Source: Boletus sp. NGJ (taxonomy: Eukaryota > Basidiomycota > Agaricomycetes > Boletales > Boletaceae). Taken from it: a stretch of DNA of 64,000 bases. Made by a program: the position numbers and the translations under genes. Below, piece by piece: positions 44,600 to 55,444 of this stretch. The stretch covers positions 248,001 through 312,000 of the forward strand of contig JAGTXK010000185.1 in NCBI GenBank assembly GCA_019096195.1. Reading direction: 5' to 3'. The number at the start of each line of letters is the position of its first letter. The first letter of the stretch is position 1. The notes under the pieces are model-generated. The model worked only from the letters and a program-made list of their open reading frames with translations. It did not search any database and was not told where the DNA came from.

Positions 44600-44630
44600 C
44601 CAGTGGTTCACTATTGGGCCTTCAGCCCAA
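44600..44630 (-). promoter_or_regulatory. Candidate Helitron 3' terminal hairpin and CTRR end
   Basis: On the minus strand TTGGGC, loop TGAAG, GCCCAA (44,614-44,630), then 10 nt, then CTGG (44,600-44,603). A hairpin 10-12 nt before a CTRR terminus is the Helitron 3' signature. The flanking base is C rather than the expected T, so the exact end is uncertain. Confidence 0.6.
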
Positions 44631-44787
44631 CAGGGGGGAGACAGCGAATTCTCACTTCATGCCTTTGGCACTGCGCTTGGATTTGGTAGTTGTGAATTTT
44701 AGTTTGAAAAGGAGTAGACTTCATTCTACTTTCATTTCAAAACAATTCATTTTTTGTTACATATCATACAACTATAGTACAATTGAA

Positions 44788-45470
44788 TCAAAGTTCCAAG
44801 TTTCTAAATACTTTATTCCAAACAACATTTGCAGTTTTAGTATTTTGTTGATCATCAGAAAAAAGGACCTTGATGTTTCTGGGATGAGTACAACGAGAAA
44901 GTGCCCCATAAAGTTGTCCATGAGAGAAAACAAATGTGCTTAAGTTAAGACCAATATGCTTGACTGTTTGATCTTGAGCTTTGTTGATAGTCATAGCATA
45001 GACCAGATGTACAGGAAATTGAAAGTGACAAAATGGGGCTGGAGAATCTTCTAAACCAGAGTCAAGGGCCAACCTAGGGATCAAGACCATATTGTTGGGA
45101 TTGTTACCATCATCCCCACTCAATACTTGACACTCCAAGATACAGCAGGTGGATCTGATCAGCCTCAACCGGGTTCCATTGTAGAGACCATGAAGAGGAT
45201 CCAGGTTGCGTAGTAGCATAAGTGGTGCATCAATCTTCAGCTCCAATTGATGAAGGCGAAATCCAGAGGGATTGAAAGTATGAAGGACCTGTGGTAGAAC
45301 AGAGTCATATTCTTGATCAGTGACTGAGTCTACACTAAGGTAGGTAAATTTCTCTTGAGGTGCAACAGAGTTTAAAATGGAGGCATTGATTTCATGGACC
45401 TGGACATTCCTAGGATTGAGGATGATACAATCCAAAAAGTATTGATCAGGAAGAAGCTGGTTTCCAGTGA
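44788..45470 (-). pseudogene. Helitron helicase, C-terminal half
   Basis: PIF1/RecD-like C-terminal part: ILNPRNVQVHEINASIL, then GLYNGTRLRLI (about 45,165-45,200), FPVHLVYAMTINKAQDQTV (the conserved motif around SINKSQGQT) and FSHGQLYGALSRCTHPRNIKVL near the end. This region binds and remodels single-stranded DNA during rolling-circle transposition. It is open for 215 codons to the stop at 44,788, the longest preserved part of the Helitron besides the preceding segment. Confidence 0.88.
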
Positions 45471-45474
45471 GAAG

Positions 45475-46274
45475 CTAGGAGTAGATGGCATTGATGAGAG
45501 AAGGCATATCATTACCACAATGCATGTGTTCAGGAAGTATAAGATCTCCATCAGTTACACCAATGTGAAGAAGCTGCTGTGCCCATTGATCAGACTCTGG
45601 ATCTTGGCCAAGATGCATGTTTTGATAAAGATAGTGAACATTCATGTTTGGCCAAAGATTGGAGTGGGTAAGAGTAGCTGGAAGAATCTGCTCTCTTGAT
45701 CCATGCTGAATGATAGGTAGAGTTTGCCTGAAGTCTCCACTAAGCAGGACAGTAATACCTCCAAATGGGCGATCTCTATTGAGCAAGTCAGGCAGAGTGC
45801 AATCAATAGATTCTAGAACAAAATGGTGTTGAGAACCTGCTTCAACCCAGACGATAAGAGAGGTCTGCTGAAGGAGTTGATGGGTAAGGTCATCCTTCCT
45901 GATATTGCAAGTGCTTTGTTCATGAATGGGAATGGAAATTTTAAAGTGTGAATGGGCTGTACAACCACCAGGAAGTATAAGAGAGGCAAGACCAGTTGAG
46001 GCAATACAAAGGACAATTTCACCTCTTGCACAAACAGAAGCAGTGATAAGGCTTGCCAGATAAGTCTTGCCACATCCACCACCACTATGAAGAAAGAAAG
46101 GAGATCCAAGGGAGTTGATAACACTATTCATAACTGCATCATAGAGAGTAGTCTGTTGAGGATTGAGGGTTGGCAGGCCTCTTTCAACAAATTGTTGCAA
46201 CTCCTGCACATTGTATTGGAGCTATTCATTGATTGGGTTTAAACTCAGTTCCTACAAGGCTAATTGGACCATGC
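45475..46274 (-). pseudogene. Helitron helicase, N-terminal half
   Basis: PIF1-like motor. FVERGLPTLNPQQTTLYDAV leads into Walker A GGGCGKT at about 46,063-46,083. The Walker B motif, usually WDEA, reads WVEA near 45,845-45,860, so the metal-binding aspartate is lost. Motif III LSGDFRQTLPII follows (about 45,720-45,755). The frame is open for 244 codons. A foreign fragment separates it from the upstream part at about 46,275. Confidence 0.88.
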
Positions 46275-46555
46275 CACTATCATGTGCAGCATGCCTTTGC
46301 CAGTCCCTCACAAGCACACCCACTAGCCATACCACCCCACTAGTGCGCATAATTTGGATTCAACTCTTGCTTCTGTTCTCAGAGTCCTCTTCTTTGCTTG
46401 CTAGCCACTGCCTTTGCTTTACCCGTTCCCTCCTGTCCCTTGTTGGAAGTGTTCCAAGTGGCTTCGTCCTGTATGTGTCCACTTGACTCCAATGTCATCC
46501 TGGGGTAGACTATTCTACCTTGGCTTTGCTGGCTTCTCGTCCTGGTGCCCATGAG
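46275..46555 (-). mobile_element. Short fragment matching the end of the DIRS-like element
   Basis: The part at about 46,395-46,550 matches the reverse complement of 56,805-56,950 (shared runs such as GTGGCTTCGTCCTGTATGTG and GGGGTAGACTATT). It interrupts Helitron coding sequence. Probably a truncated or terminal-repeat-only copy of the same family; both boundaries are approximate. Confidence 0.65.
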
Positions 46556-47935
46556 CTAATTCCCTTCCTCTGATGTTCCCAATTTTCATGTGGAAAATCC
46601 TGCAAGCATTTCACATGTCTTCTGAGGTCTTTCACAATGAGATGTAGTCCATAGTCACAGATCTGATCCTGGGTAGGTTCAGGAATATGAAGGACATTGA
46701 TGAGACAATGATGCAAATCATCACAAAGATTATTTCTAGCTGCCTCCCATAACAGATGAGGATCCACAGGTGCACAGTGGACCAGAATAATGATAAACAG
46801 ATGTCACAACTGAGAGCCCATGCTGAAGTGAGCAGCTTCTTGAAGACATAACAGCCACTCTCTATCATCTTGCAAGAGACTATATGCATGGCAAGTCTCC
46901 TTGAAGGAATCATGAAGATGACCATTGATAGTGCAAAGATCTTCATAGGAGGTAGCACCTATAAAAGTAAGATACATTATGAGATATAGATTATATATAT
47001 CTTGATAATAATCAACCTCACCTTTGATCACAGTGAGCAAAAGGTGCAAGTAGAAGATTTCTCCTTGATGGGGAAAAGCAGAATACATGGGTCAATAGCC
47101 TTATATCTCTGGCGAATCTTCCATATAGCATGGCATTGATCCCAAACAAAGTTTTTTGGAAACTCTTGATAGAGATAGTTATGTGCACCAGTAGCAATAA
47201 GATCTGAATCTTGATTGGCTTTGAACCATCCAAGCAGATGAGTATCATTGGCATTGTTGACCACTTTCTCAATCTGGGCATCAGCATAAAAAGCAACAGC
47301 CTATTGTTGACCTGGCAGATGAATAGGAAGATGATAGATAGCTGGCCATTCCATATGCATGGCAAATTCAAAGATGTTGTAACATGCCTGGGTGGAAGAA
47401 ATATGTCTGGCATCCAGATAGAAACGGATCTCATCATGGCCCTATGTCTGGATGGTAGCACAATCTGGACCCTCATAGATATACTTGTGAATGTATTTGA
47501 CAGCCTTGATAGAACCACAGACTTTCAAGTTGATATGATAGTTAAACTGTACCAACAGCTCTCTGGGATGAGGAACTACATGTCTGTTGTTAAAGACACC
47601 TTGGTGCTTTTCAACAGTTCTACCATTGTCAGGGCGAGCATAATCAGGATATTCATCCTCCTTAATAATGGTCTGAGGAGTGTAAGGCTTTGAAAAGTGT
47701 TTTGTGCAGACATTGTTCTCAATACATCTTTGAGGAGAGCAGGGACCATGGAGCATATATCTGGTGACAGCTGAGTGAAGCTGTGGATGAATATTGGGAT
47801 CAGAAATCCGTGCTGAGATGACACTATCAATCTGCTCCACAGTACGGATTTTGTGTTGCTCTTCTAAGAAGATCAGAAGAGGCATGTGAGGTAGACCCTA
47901 CTTTTGATATTCAATGGTGTATACAAAGCCAGCCA
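46556..47935 (-). pseudogene. Helitron region between Rep and helicase
   Basis: Contains VSARISDPNIHPQLHSAVTRYM, MLHGPCSPQRC, PDYARPDNGRTVEK, LLVQFNYHINLKVCGS and KYIHKYIYEGPDCAT (about 47,440-47,820), LYQEFPKNFVWD and RYKAID (about 47,060-47,190), and CTFCSL..SK followed across an intron by ATSYEDLCTING. All are landmarks of fungal Helitron proteins. An intron is supported at 46,959-47,021. Scattered frame changes and stops show decay. Confidence 0.82.
46959..47021 (-). other. Helitron intron, 63 nt
   Basis: On the minus strand GTGAGG..TTTATAG. Removing it joins AAAG to GTGCTACC in frame with the conserved ATSYEDL segment. Confidence 0.6.
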
Positions 47936-48034
47936 CATGTCCAAAGTAGCCATCACAAATCTTCTTTAAGAGAGCTTGCTGTTTGGCATGAAAGACTCAA
48001 GCAACTAGATCAGACCAGTCCATAGTACTTTGAC

Positions 48035-48089
48035 CTATTGTTATATATAATTAGTAATTAGACTTTGACATCAAATTGGATCTACACAC
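48035..48089 (-). other. Helitron intron, 55 nt
   Basis: Minus strand GTGTGTAG..AACAATAG, with a CTAAT-like branch region. Exons read PEITQNLLS and GQSTMDWSDLVA. Confidence 0.65.
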
Positions 48090-48804
48090 CTGAAAGAAGA
48101 TTCTGGGTGATTTCTGGCCAGCTTCCATTAGCAGTCATGGTAAGAAACAGATCAGGCTTTCTATATTCATGATAAATGGCCAAGGAGTCCTGAAGAAGTT
48201 ATTGTATGTAGCGAGTTCCACCTTTGTGACTGGAAGGTAAAATGACACATCCAACTTGACCCATGTCCTGACCAGCATCATCATGACCTAAGTGATCTCG
48301 TAATCCTTGATATAGATCAGCCCTAAGTCTTGTCTGATTGTTGGCAACCCAAGTAAGATTGCATTGATTATTGAAACCCATGCATCACAGACCAACTGCT
48401 GGAAAAGTCTACCACCCTTGAACAGATTTTGTGACTCTATTTGAGGTGGGCACACATGCAATGTATAGGCATACCAGAGGAGCTGGGTAACTTTTTTGAA
48501 ACAATGTGATTTGCCATTAGGATTTTGCAAGAGAATATTCAGATGCCAGCCTTCTTCTCCATGTGAAAAGAATAGAACATAATGGAGTGGAAGATAGGAA
48601 GGATGTAGATTGCTGATACGATGTAAACTACCACCTTGCAAGTGCACAATAATATCACGGTGAGCCCTAACATGCTGAGAACCATTATCAGAAACAATTG
48701 CAGCTATTTTCATCAACAGTGGGAAGATTATATCATCTTGCATCAGCACCCTGCTGTAAATGAATACACATGCAAGCATCTGTATGGTTCTCTGGAGGCT
48801 TGGC

Positions 48805-48878
48805 CTATTTATATAACATAATGACATGAATTCATAAGCTACCCAGCCAAAATAAACATATGAAACAAAATTACTAAC
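48805..48878 (-). other. Helitron intron, 74 nt
   Basis: Minus strand GTTAGTAATTT..TATAAATAG between AYEIMR and GQASREPYRC. Donor and acceptor are close to the fungal consensus. Confidence 0.6.
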
Positions 48879-48934
48879 CCTCATAATTTCATAGGCTTGC
48901 TTGTAGACCTCAGCATATGGATGAGATGTACTCA

Positions 48935-49690
48935 AGATAGTAGAAAGATCCAGCTAAATTCCAAGATTAAGGAGAGGGTTGCATTGAACACATCTATCAT
49001 TTGCCTCCTGTGGATCATAGATATAGAGCTGAGCATAGAGGGTTGAATTCCATTTACTGGCATGAGAGCTCCCATGAGATGATGAAGTGCACCATGAATA
49101 CAAAAAGATGCAGGACCAGATTGTTGAAGAGCTTGATCACTCATGCCAACACCAACAGAAGTGAATGCTAGAGCATTATTATTATATTGACAAATCTTCT
49201 TTTTAAACTCAGTACAATCCTGAGGATCATCAAAGAGTTCTTGAAGATTGTGTGGCCACTGTTGTATGTGAGGAAGATTGATCTGACCCTAAAGACAACA
49301 TAAGCAAAAGTGAGGATTGTGAACACCAGAGTTGGAGAGCTTTTCTGAAATGAAATGCAAGGCATAGCAATTGGGACATTGGATGTTCATGGCTCCCAAA
49401 GAGTGTAGTTCCACAGGCTCAGCATATAGTCTTCCACCAGAAGGAATATAAATATGATGTGATGGTTGAGAATGATTGGAGTTATCAGAGCTAGAGCTAG
49501 AGTCATTAGAATCAGGATCAAATTAAGGACCAGGAGGACCAGGATTAGGTGGCTGAGGTCTTGGTGATGAATGTCTAGACATAGATGATCTGGCTGAAGA
49601 AGAACTAGCAAAAGGAATAAAATCAGGGCTAGAAGATTTTGAAGTAGGTGGATCAACAGAAGGATTTAAATCGGGCTAAAAGATCTTGAA
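48935..49690 (-). pseudogene. Helitron N-terminal zinc-binding segment
   Basis: Minus-strand segment with CPNCYALHF and FCLCCL (about 49,290-49,385), LPHIQQWPHNLQELFDD (about 49,220-49,275), and PASFCIHGALHHLMGALMP (about 49,055-49,115). This Cys/His region precedes Rep in fungal Helitron proteins. It is decayed but readable. Confidence 0.75.
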
Positions 49691-49719
49691 GTTGTGAATT
49701 AGGAAAATCAGAATCTATA

Positions 49720-50450
49720 TCATAAGCAAATACTTACTGTTGTCTTGCCTGATCTTGCTCATATTGTTCTGCTAAATGCTGACTATATTCCACTAAGGCC
49801 TATGTAAGTAAAGCTTAAGAAGTCTGTTGCACTTGTTGAACTGCTTCTTGCTCCTGATGCTCATGTTGCTCCTCTTGTTGCTGCTCCTGAAGAAGTCTTT
49901 GATAATGTAGCTCCTGCTTCTGCAATGCTTGTTGCTACTCCTCATAGATTCTTTGATAATGTAGTTCCTGTTGTCTCCAAAATTCCTCCTATTGACAATC
50001 CAAAAGCCTTTGATGCTCTAATTCTTGCCTTAGCTACAATTGCATTTGGTGATAATGTTTTTGCTGCTGCTGCTGTAGTTGTTGCAATCAAATGTGTTTT
50101 TGTTCCTGCTAAGCTTATAAATATCGCTGGTTCTCTGCCTCATGTTGAAAATTGATAACAGGCTGAGCAGGACCTGGATTGGAAAGAACTCCAGAGGAGC
50201 GATTTTGTCTTCGATTGCATGCTGCCTCCCGTCACGAGTACGATTGAAGCCTTCCAAAAGGCGAGCATTGTAATCCACCTGAGCATGCATTTGAGGAAAA
50301 TATTGAGGTTGTGGAGGAGGTGGTACAAATGCTTGATAGGGCAGTTGCTGATTTGAGTAACATAGGTGGCTAAGGAAAGGAGGGAAATATTGGAAGAGGA
50401 AATGGTGGTGGTGGTGGTGGTGGTGACATCCAGTTACAATACTGTACATA
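49720..50450 (-). pseudogene. Helitron Q/E-rich N-terminal region
   Basis: Glutamine- and glutamate-rich sequence with a recurring QELHYQRL/QELHYQRI word (about 49,890-49,975) and EYSQHLAEQYEQDQARQQ, probably a coiled coil. Upstream is a Pro/Tyr-rich part and a poly-histidine run encoded by (GGT)7 at 50,404-50,424. A candidate intron donor GTAAGT lies near 49,735. A few in-frame stops interrupt the region. Its join to the Helitron protein is inferred from strand and spacing. Confidence 0.6.
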
Positions 50451-52148
50451 TGTTGTATATCATGATGTGCAACCTGGTGACAGGATATTCCAGGATATTG
50501 ATGGATAGGAACAGAAAGATGGGTCTAGAATTTATACTCGGTCTTTAAACATTTACAACATATCAAAAGAAACTCACTACTAATGTAGCAGGCATTGGTT
50601 GCCTAATAGGAGTGGGATGACGACAGAATGGGGAAGAACCAAGCTAATGTTGATCACATTCAGTTTGGCGAGCAACAGATTGAGCACATTGAAGGGAGGT
50701 GAGAGGAGAAGATCTAACAAAATTTCATGTAAATATATCAATAAAGAATCAAAAAATACCAACATTTTTAGTGATAGGGCAAAATTTAAAGGTTTAGGTT
50801 CAAGGGTAAAGATCCAGATTCAGAAAGAAAAATCCAAGGTCCAAGGAGGGAGGGTCCAGGTCCAAGGGGAAATGTCCAAGTATAGCCAATTTTCAGAAAG
50901 GTAGTCAAGGATGTACACCAATCCCTTTGCCTTACACAGCAGTGCCAAGAGCTAACTAAATGGCAACCAGTGCAGGAGTATGATAGAGATAAAGGCAAAA
51001 CACCTGAGACAAAGTGAAAGGTACAGTAATAGCAAGAATGAAAGACAGATCAAGACCTATCAGTATCCTTGGCAGCTTTCAATCAAGTCTCTACTCTGTA
51101 GTGCAATCAGAGATCTCAGTGGCAACCAGCAGATACACAGAGTTGGATCTGTGAAGCTAGGTAGTAGAGACTTGATCACACCTCTTCCTGAGCAACTGAT
51201 TCTCACTCTTGTCACACTATAGCAAAGCAAAGATCAAGTGCCTAATCCAAGAACTTACACCTTCACTTAGTTATCCAGCAGATCCTATGATCTATGATCT
51301 GTTATTAGCATAATGTATGTCTGTATCAAGCAAAGTATGTTCATACCAGCACTCAATGTGCTTATCAATGTATGAGATCTGTTATCAGATGGCAGCCAAG
51401 ATATCATTAGTATGGTATTAAACTTACCCAGGGATCACTCAGAGATTCTTTAGATTGATATTTTATGAGAGGTATCAAAGGTATAGCAAGATAGACAGGT
51501 GTAGCAATGATGCAGAAATGATGTGTAGGAATCTGAGTAGCAAGCATTCAGAGTCTCTCAATTTTGTGCACAGACATCCAAAAAAGGAAATACACATGCT
51601 TCAAATGATAAAGTGAATAGTACATGACGCACCCGAAACACCTGAAATATGCATCAGCAAGGTTTTGTCATACTTCAAGACTCCACCATTGTCTGCTCAC
51701 TTAGTGCTCTCTTGATTCCAGCAGCTACTCTAGCCTCTATCCAGATATCTGTTCTGGGATTGCCATTTAGTTGCCTGATGAATTGTACTCATAGTACTCC
51801 ATCTAGTGTTTCAGATGTCATTCTATCTTTCAAGATGCTTCAGACTTCTTGTCTACTCAGACAACCAGTGTTAAATAGACAGAATTGCACTAGCGCAGTC
51901 ATGATGTTCTTAAAGTCTGGTTGGTCTGAAAAGCGAAGGTTGATGGAAGAGTCTGTACAGACACTATCTGTTCCATCTTCTTTGTCACTGATGTGCCTTT
52001 GCCAGGATTCTTCAGATGGTTGGTGATCTACTCTGAGTTGTCCTGGTCCAATGCTACATCTTTCCTAGTAAGATAACAGTGTTTTTCATGCCACCATCTT
52101 CTAGCTTCAGGCCAAAGTGTTTCATTAGAGTTGCCCTCAAGCATTCTT
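50451..52148. other. No supported gene
   Basis: Open stretches on both strands lack recognisable motifs. About 50,800-50,880 has degenerate repeats of AAGGTCCAAG type. The 5' end of the Helitron probably lies in the first part. The plus-strand stretch 51,649-52,026 is likely an antisense shadow of weak minus-strand coding sequence. Confidence 0.4.
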
Positions 52149-52514
52149 TTAAGAATAGGAGTGGGAGGACACCCATAGTTCATATATTGACCAATTTACC
52201 CCCCTCACCATATGGTTTGCATTCCATGCTACATGCATGTTCTCTACCACATTTCCATCCTTATCTAACCAATCTAGCTTCTCAAATTGCTCTTTTCCTT
52301 TTTCACTTAAAAAGTCGCTATTGATGGCAGAGCTTTCTCTATTTGAGTCCATGAGTTGATTATCAAATGGCATGAAGCTCAGTTTTCTACTGAAGATATC
52401 CATCTTGCCATTGGTTGTTGTCTTCCCATCTGTAGTTCCTGAATGCACTTCAGACGATTGGAAGTCATCCTCAGATCCAACTTCTTGTGAGGGTGTCCTA
52501 AAGCTCATGTTCAA
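52149..52514 (-). CDS. Unrecognised minus-strand frame, 121 residues
   Basis: Starts MNMSFRTPSQEVGSEDDF, Ser/Asp-rich for the first 60 residues, then a Lys/Glu-rich part (DFLSEKGKEQFEKLDWLDKD) and a Trp-rich end. A TTATAAAA word lies about 35 nt upstream on the minus strand. No family recognised. Possibly a captured host exon or part of a decayed gene that continues leftwards. Confidence 0.35.
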   Translation of the reverse strand: MNMSFRTPSQEVGSEDDFQSSEVHSGTTDGKTTTNGKMDIFSRKLSFMPFDNQLMDSNRESSAINSDFLSEKGKEQFEKLDWLDKDGNVVENMHVAWNANHMVRGVNWSIYELWVSSHSYS

Positions 52515-53526
52515 ACTGGGTTTAGCATTAAATGTATGGTTTTTATAATGTATATGTTGTAATGTGGTAGGAACTTAGTTTACAACTAGTAGGCAGTCAG
52601 CCTGTCCTAGAGGAGTTTGTGTTATGCATCAAGATGTTTGTGAACTACTCACCCACCCTGCCACAGCTAGTAGATTTTATGTTTGATAGATATATAGACT
52701 AACTACTGGGCATTTATAATTAGGATATCTACTTTTCGGGTGCATAGTTTAATGTGTCTGTGATATATCATTCTATTCCCTCATCTTCTACACTTTGGTT
52801 AGGATTGTTCTCAATGTATTAGTTAGATGCTTAGAATTGAATCTATATATCCCACTTGGTGGTAATAGAGTATGCTTTAGATCTACAGTAGATTCTGAGT
52901 TTTACTTAATTGTTAGATTCAATCTTATTCTCTAGGGAGTGTTGTCAAACTGACAGAGCTTTGTTTGCTATCTGTTTGGCAGTCTATGGTGGGTCACTCG
53001 TCAGGCAGATTAGAATTTATATCTTAGGTTGGGTTCTCAGTGGTTATGGGAGTCAAATTGTTTATTCACTAGGTCAAGTGAATATTGTACTTGTTCTATG
53101 TTAGTTGATATTTCTACTCATCTACTTAAGAATACTTAATATGCTTACCAAGTTTATAGAGACCTGCCCTAAACTTAAGTGTAATTTTCTGGGGTGACCA
53201 GCTAGTGGAGAAATTTGTTAAGGTTATTGTCAGGCAATACTGTAAGTTGTTAGGCTTACTGCTCAACATCATTTTATCATTTCTTTATCAGCTGGTCATT
53301 ATCTTTTAATGTCCCTTCAATTAGACTATGAAGTTTCAGACACTTATTTCAAACTCTTTCTTTGTTTATGTTCAAAGAATTTAGATCAAGTTTTCAATAA
53401 GATTTGACAAAAGCAAGTTTATTTCAGTGATAAAAGCGAGTGTATGTTATCAAGTGAGTGACTAATTAAGAGAGTGCTATCGACAAATGAGGAGGATGTA
53501 GAAAGTCCTAGGATACTAGGGAGTAC
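52515..53526. other. AT-rich, no supported gene
   Basis: No coding pattern seen; few CG dinucleotides. Confidence 0.5.
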
Positions 53527-54692
53527 TTACTGGCCCTTTCGATGTTTCTTGGCTTTCTTCTTTGCCATGGGTCCAGATTCCTCACCTTTCCTCTTCTTAG
53601 GGTTTTGTGCTACCACTTTATTGGGTTGTGCCCCCGTCGCCGTTTCCTTCCCCAATTCTGCTGCATCCTCTGTGATTCCTTGTATGATAGCATCAAGGTC
53701 TGTGGGGGCTAGGATCAGTGGCTCCATTAATCCCCGCTCCACTTCATTCCCATTTCTGGTGGAGATGATGTAGGACCAGCCTTTCACGCTCACAGACATG
53801 AGTTTTTGGCATACTGGGCAGTCAAGATTTCGGTGGGCATTGTCGCTGCATATTGTGCAAACTTGTCATTGAATAAATTCAAGATAATATTCATTTGCCA
53901 TGAAGCTATAGGAAAAATCCTCTTTCTTCATCAATGCGGCTTCATCGTTATCATCATCCATTTTTACTGACACCTCCACCCTGTCCGTTTTCACATTATT
54001 TTCTAGGGCTATGCGCTGTAGATTTGTTGCAGTGTGGATGAAGTCCAGTCGTTCCAACCTCTGTTTGATTCTAGTCGTACTAAGTCCCGCCAGCACATGC
54101 ATGATGGTGATGGGAGTAGGAAACTGATAGTGTTTGCCCAGACAGAGTATTTGATAGCCAAGTCCTCTCCCCAGCTTTATTCAAGCCCCTCAGTAGTTTC
54201 CAAAAGATTTTTTCCTCATTGTGTTCATCAAAGCTGAGAAAATACCTGACTGTTTTCCTCCACTAGGGAACTTTTGTATTTGTTCCGGCCAGATTCCCCA
54301 CTGCTCGACCATAAAGTCAGCAACGAGTTGAGTGATGCACACATTGTAAAGGTTATTGGGGCCAAAATGGAGACCTTTCTCAAAGGCAGTGGCAAAGCTC
54401 AGCCATAGGTGAATAAAGTGTTTTGTGTTTAGTTGGCCATCAATCATCATGATGGAGGTGAAGTAGTGGGTCCCATACCAGGTGGTATCTTCCCCAAAGT
54501 TGTTCTTTATCTCCTTCTTGTGTATCGCCAAGGGCAGTGAGTACAAATACCCCTGCCAGTTATGCCCACCTCATCGTGTTCCATTCCCCACATATTGTCT
54601 TTTCTAAGGGAGTCTTTCGACTTCCCTTTGGTGGATGCAGAGGGTGTTTTCGACAATTTCATAGCAGAAGTGGTGAATGCGGCAGACATCAC
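53527..54692 (-). pseudogene. Unrecognised minus-strand gene with a zinc-binding motif and basic tail
   Basis: Coding-like segments follow one another on the minus strand: a Ser/Thr/Lys-rich start (MKLSKTPSASTKGKSKDSL), a globular part (HYFTSIMMIDGQLNTKHF, FATAFEKGLHFGPNNLYN, VEQWGIWPEQIQKFPSGG), a helix-rich part (LSTTRIKQRLERLDFIH), a compact cysteine cluster CTICSDNAHRNLDCPVC (about 53,805-53,860, spacing C2C4H4C2C) and a Lys-rich tail (KKRKGEESGP, KKKAKKHRKGQ) like a nuclear signal. I do not recognise the family. It has frame changes and stops or introns between segments. It lies downstream of 55,445-56,480 and may belong to the same transcription unit. Confidence 0.5.
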
Positions 54693-55444
54693 AAGGAGGG
54701 GGGTTTAGAGTAGTTATGGGGAGTATCTCCTCAGTTGTCTGCTTAAATACCATTCTGGCAATTGGATATACTTTACTTCAACATCTACGGATTAGGTATA
54801 ACTTTACAGTCTCCATCAAGCTATTCTGCTATTGGTTGCTCATGTCGGCTAGTACTTTGTTTTGATGAGAGGGTTAAAAATACATGTTTTCCTGCTAGTC
54901 GAGTTTGTCAGGTTCTTGCTTGTTTCTTGTGATTGGCTCTATGCTTCTACTTTTCCTGATGTTACACATACTAGGGTTAAGGCCAGCATACTGTTGTTGG
55001 CTTGTGCTCTGTTCCATGTATTCCATTCCAAGTAGGGCAGTGTCTCTTCTATCGAAATAACACATATTGGGCTTGGGGCCAACATGTGTTGGCTTGTGCT
55101 CCATTGCACACTATCACATGGTTTAAAGATCAATGCCAACCATCCTACATTTCCCCTGGTCTGTTTCATAAAATCCCAGGCAGGGTAGGTGTTGCTCACA
55201 GTGCTCCCTTGCACCACTGGTGTAGGAGAGCATATCTCACAGAGGCCCTTCAATCCCATCTGTTATCAGCTAAATCCGCAAAAGCTGGGTAAAACATGTT
55301 ACAATCCCTTATCAGTTCCGGCCAATGCTCCAGTAGTTCAGTCTCATGTTACCTGACTTAGGATTTCATTTGAGGTTTCAACAAAGGAGTTATGTTTTAT
55401 GGGCTTGATACATTTATTGTGTATATATAAAAATGAATATACTA
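54693..55444. other. No supported gene; imperfect duplication
   Basis: About 54,960-55,020 and 55,040-55,100 resemble each other (shared words GTTGGCTTGTGCTC and CCATT/CCATG), an imperfect tandem duplication. No coding pattern is supported. Confidence 0.4.

Larger units (their letters stand above)
47860..48935 (-). pseudogene. Helitron Rep (HUH) domain
   Basis: LHYVLFFSHGEEGWHLNIL (about 48,535-48,595), the WSDLVA.VFHAK segment (about 47,980-48,020), GYFGHVAGFVYTIEYQK and the HUH motif GLPHMPLLIFL (about 47,865-47,900). In Helitrons the motif is HMH, two histidines that hold the metal for strand nicking; here the second is proline. Introns are supported at 48,035-48,089 and 48,805-48,878. 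The Rep protein would nick and join the ends during rolling-circle transposition. Confidence 0.83.
44600..50450 (-). mobile_element. Helitron (rolling-circle DNA transposon), decayed
   Basis: Minus-strand locus encoding, in order from 50,450 leftwards, a Q/E-rich N-terminus, a Cys/His segment, the Helitron Rep domain and a PIF1-like helicase, ending at a hairpin and CTGG at 44,600. The length suits a RepHel protein of about 1,600-1,700 residues with short introns. In-frame stops and frame changes are scattered, the HUH motif reads HMP instead of HMH, and the Walker B aspartate is replaced by valine, so it cannot be active. A fragment of another element is inserted at about 46,275-46,555. The 5' TC end was not located. 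Confidence 0.85.

Noticed and set aside
46163-46486. Plus-strand frame ending GFVLYVST
   Set aside because: It crosses the boundary between Helitron antisense and the inserted DIRS-like fragment. The shared ending reflects the repeat, not a gene.
49387-49656. Leucine-rich minus-strand frame resembling membrane helices
   Set aside because: It overlaps, in another frame, the Cys/His segment of the Helitron protein, and its leucines come from repeated TAG/CTA-type words. It is a shadow frame.
51649-52026. Plus-strand frame of 125 codons
   Set aside because: No recognisable motif and unusual Cys/Ser/Leu content; probably antisense to weak minus-strand coding sequence or chance.
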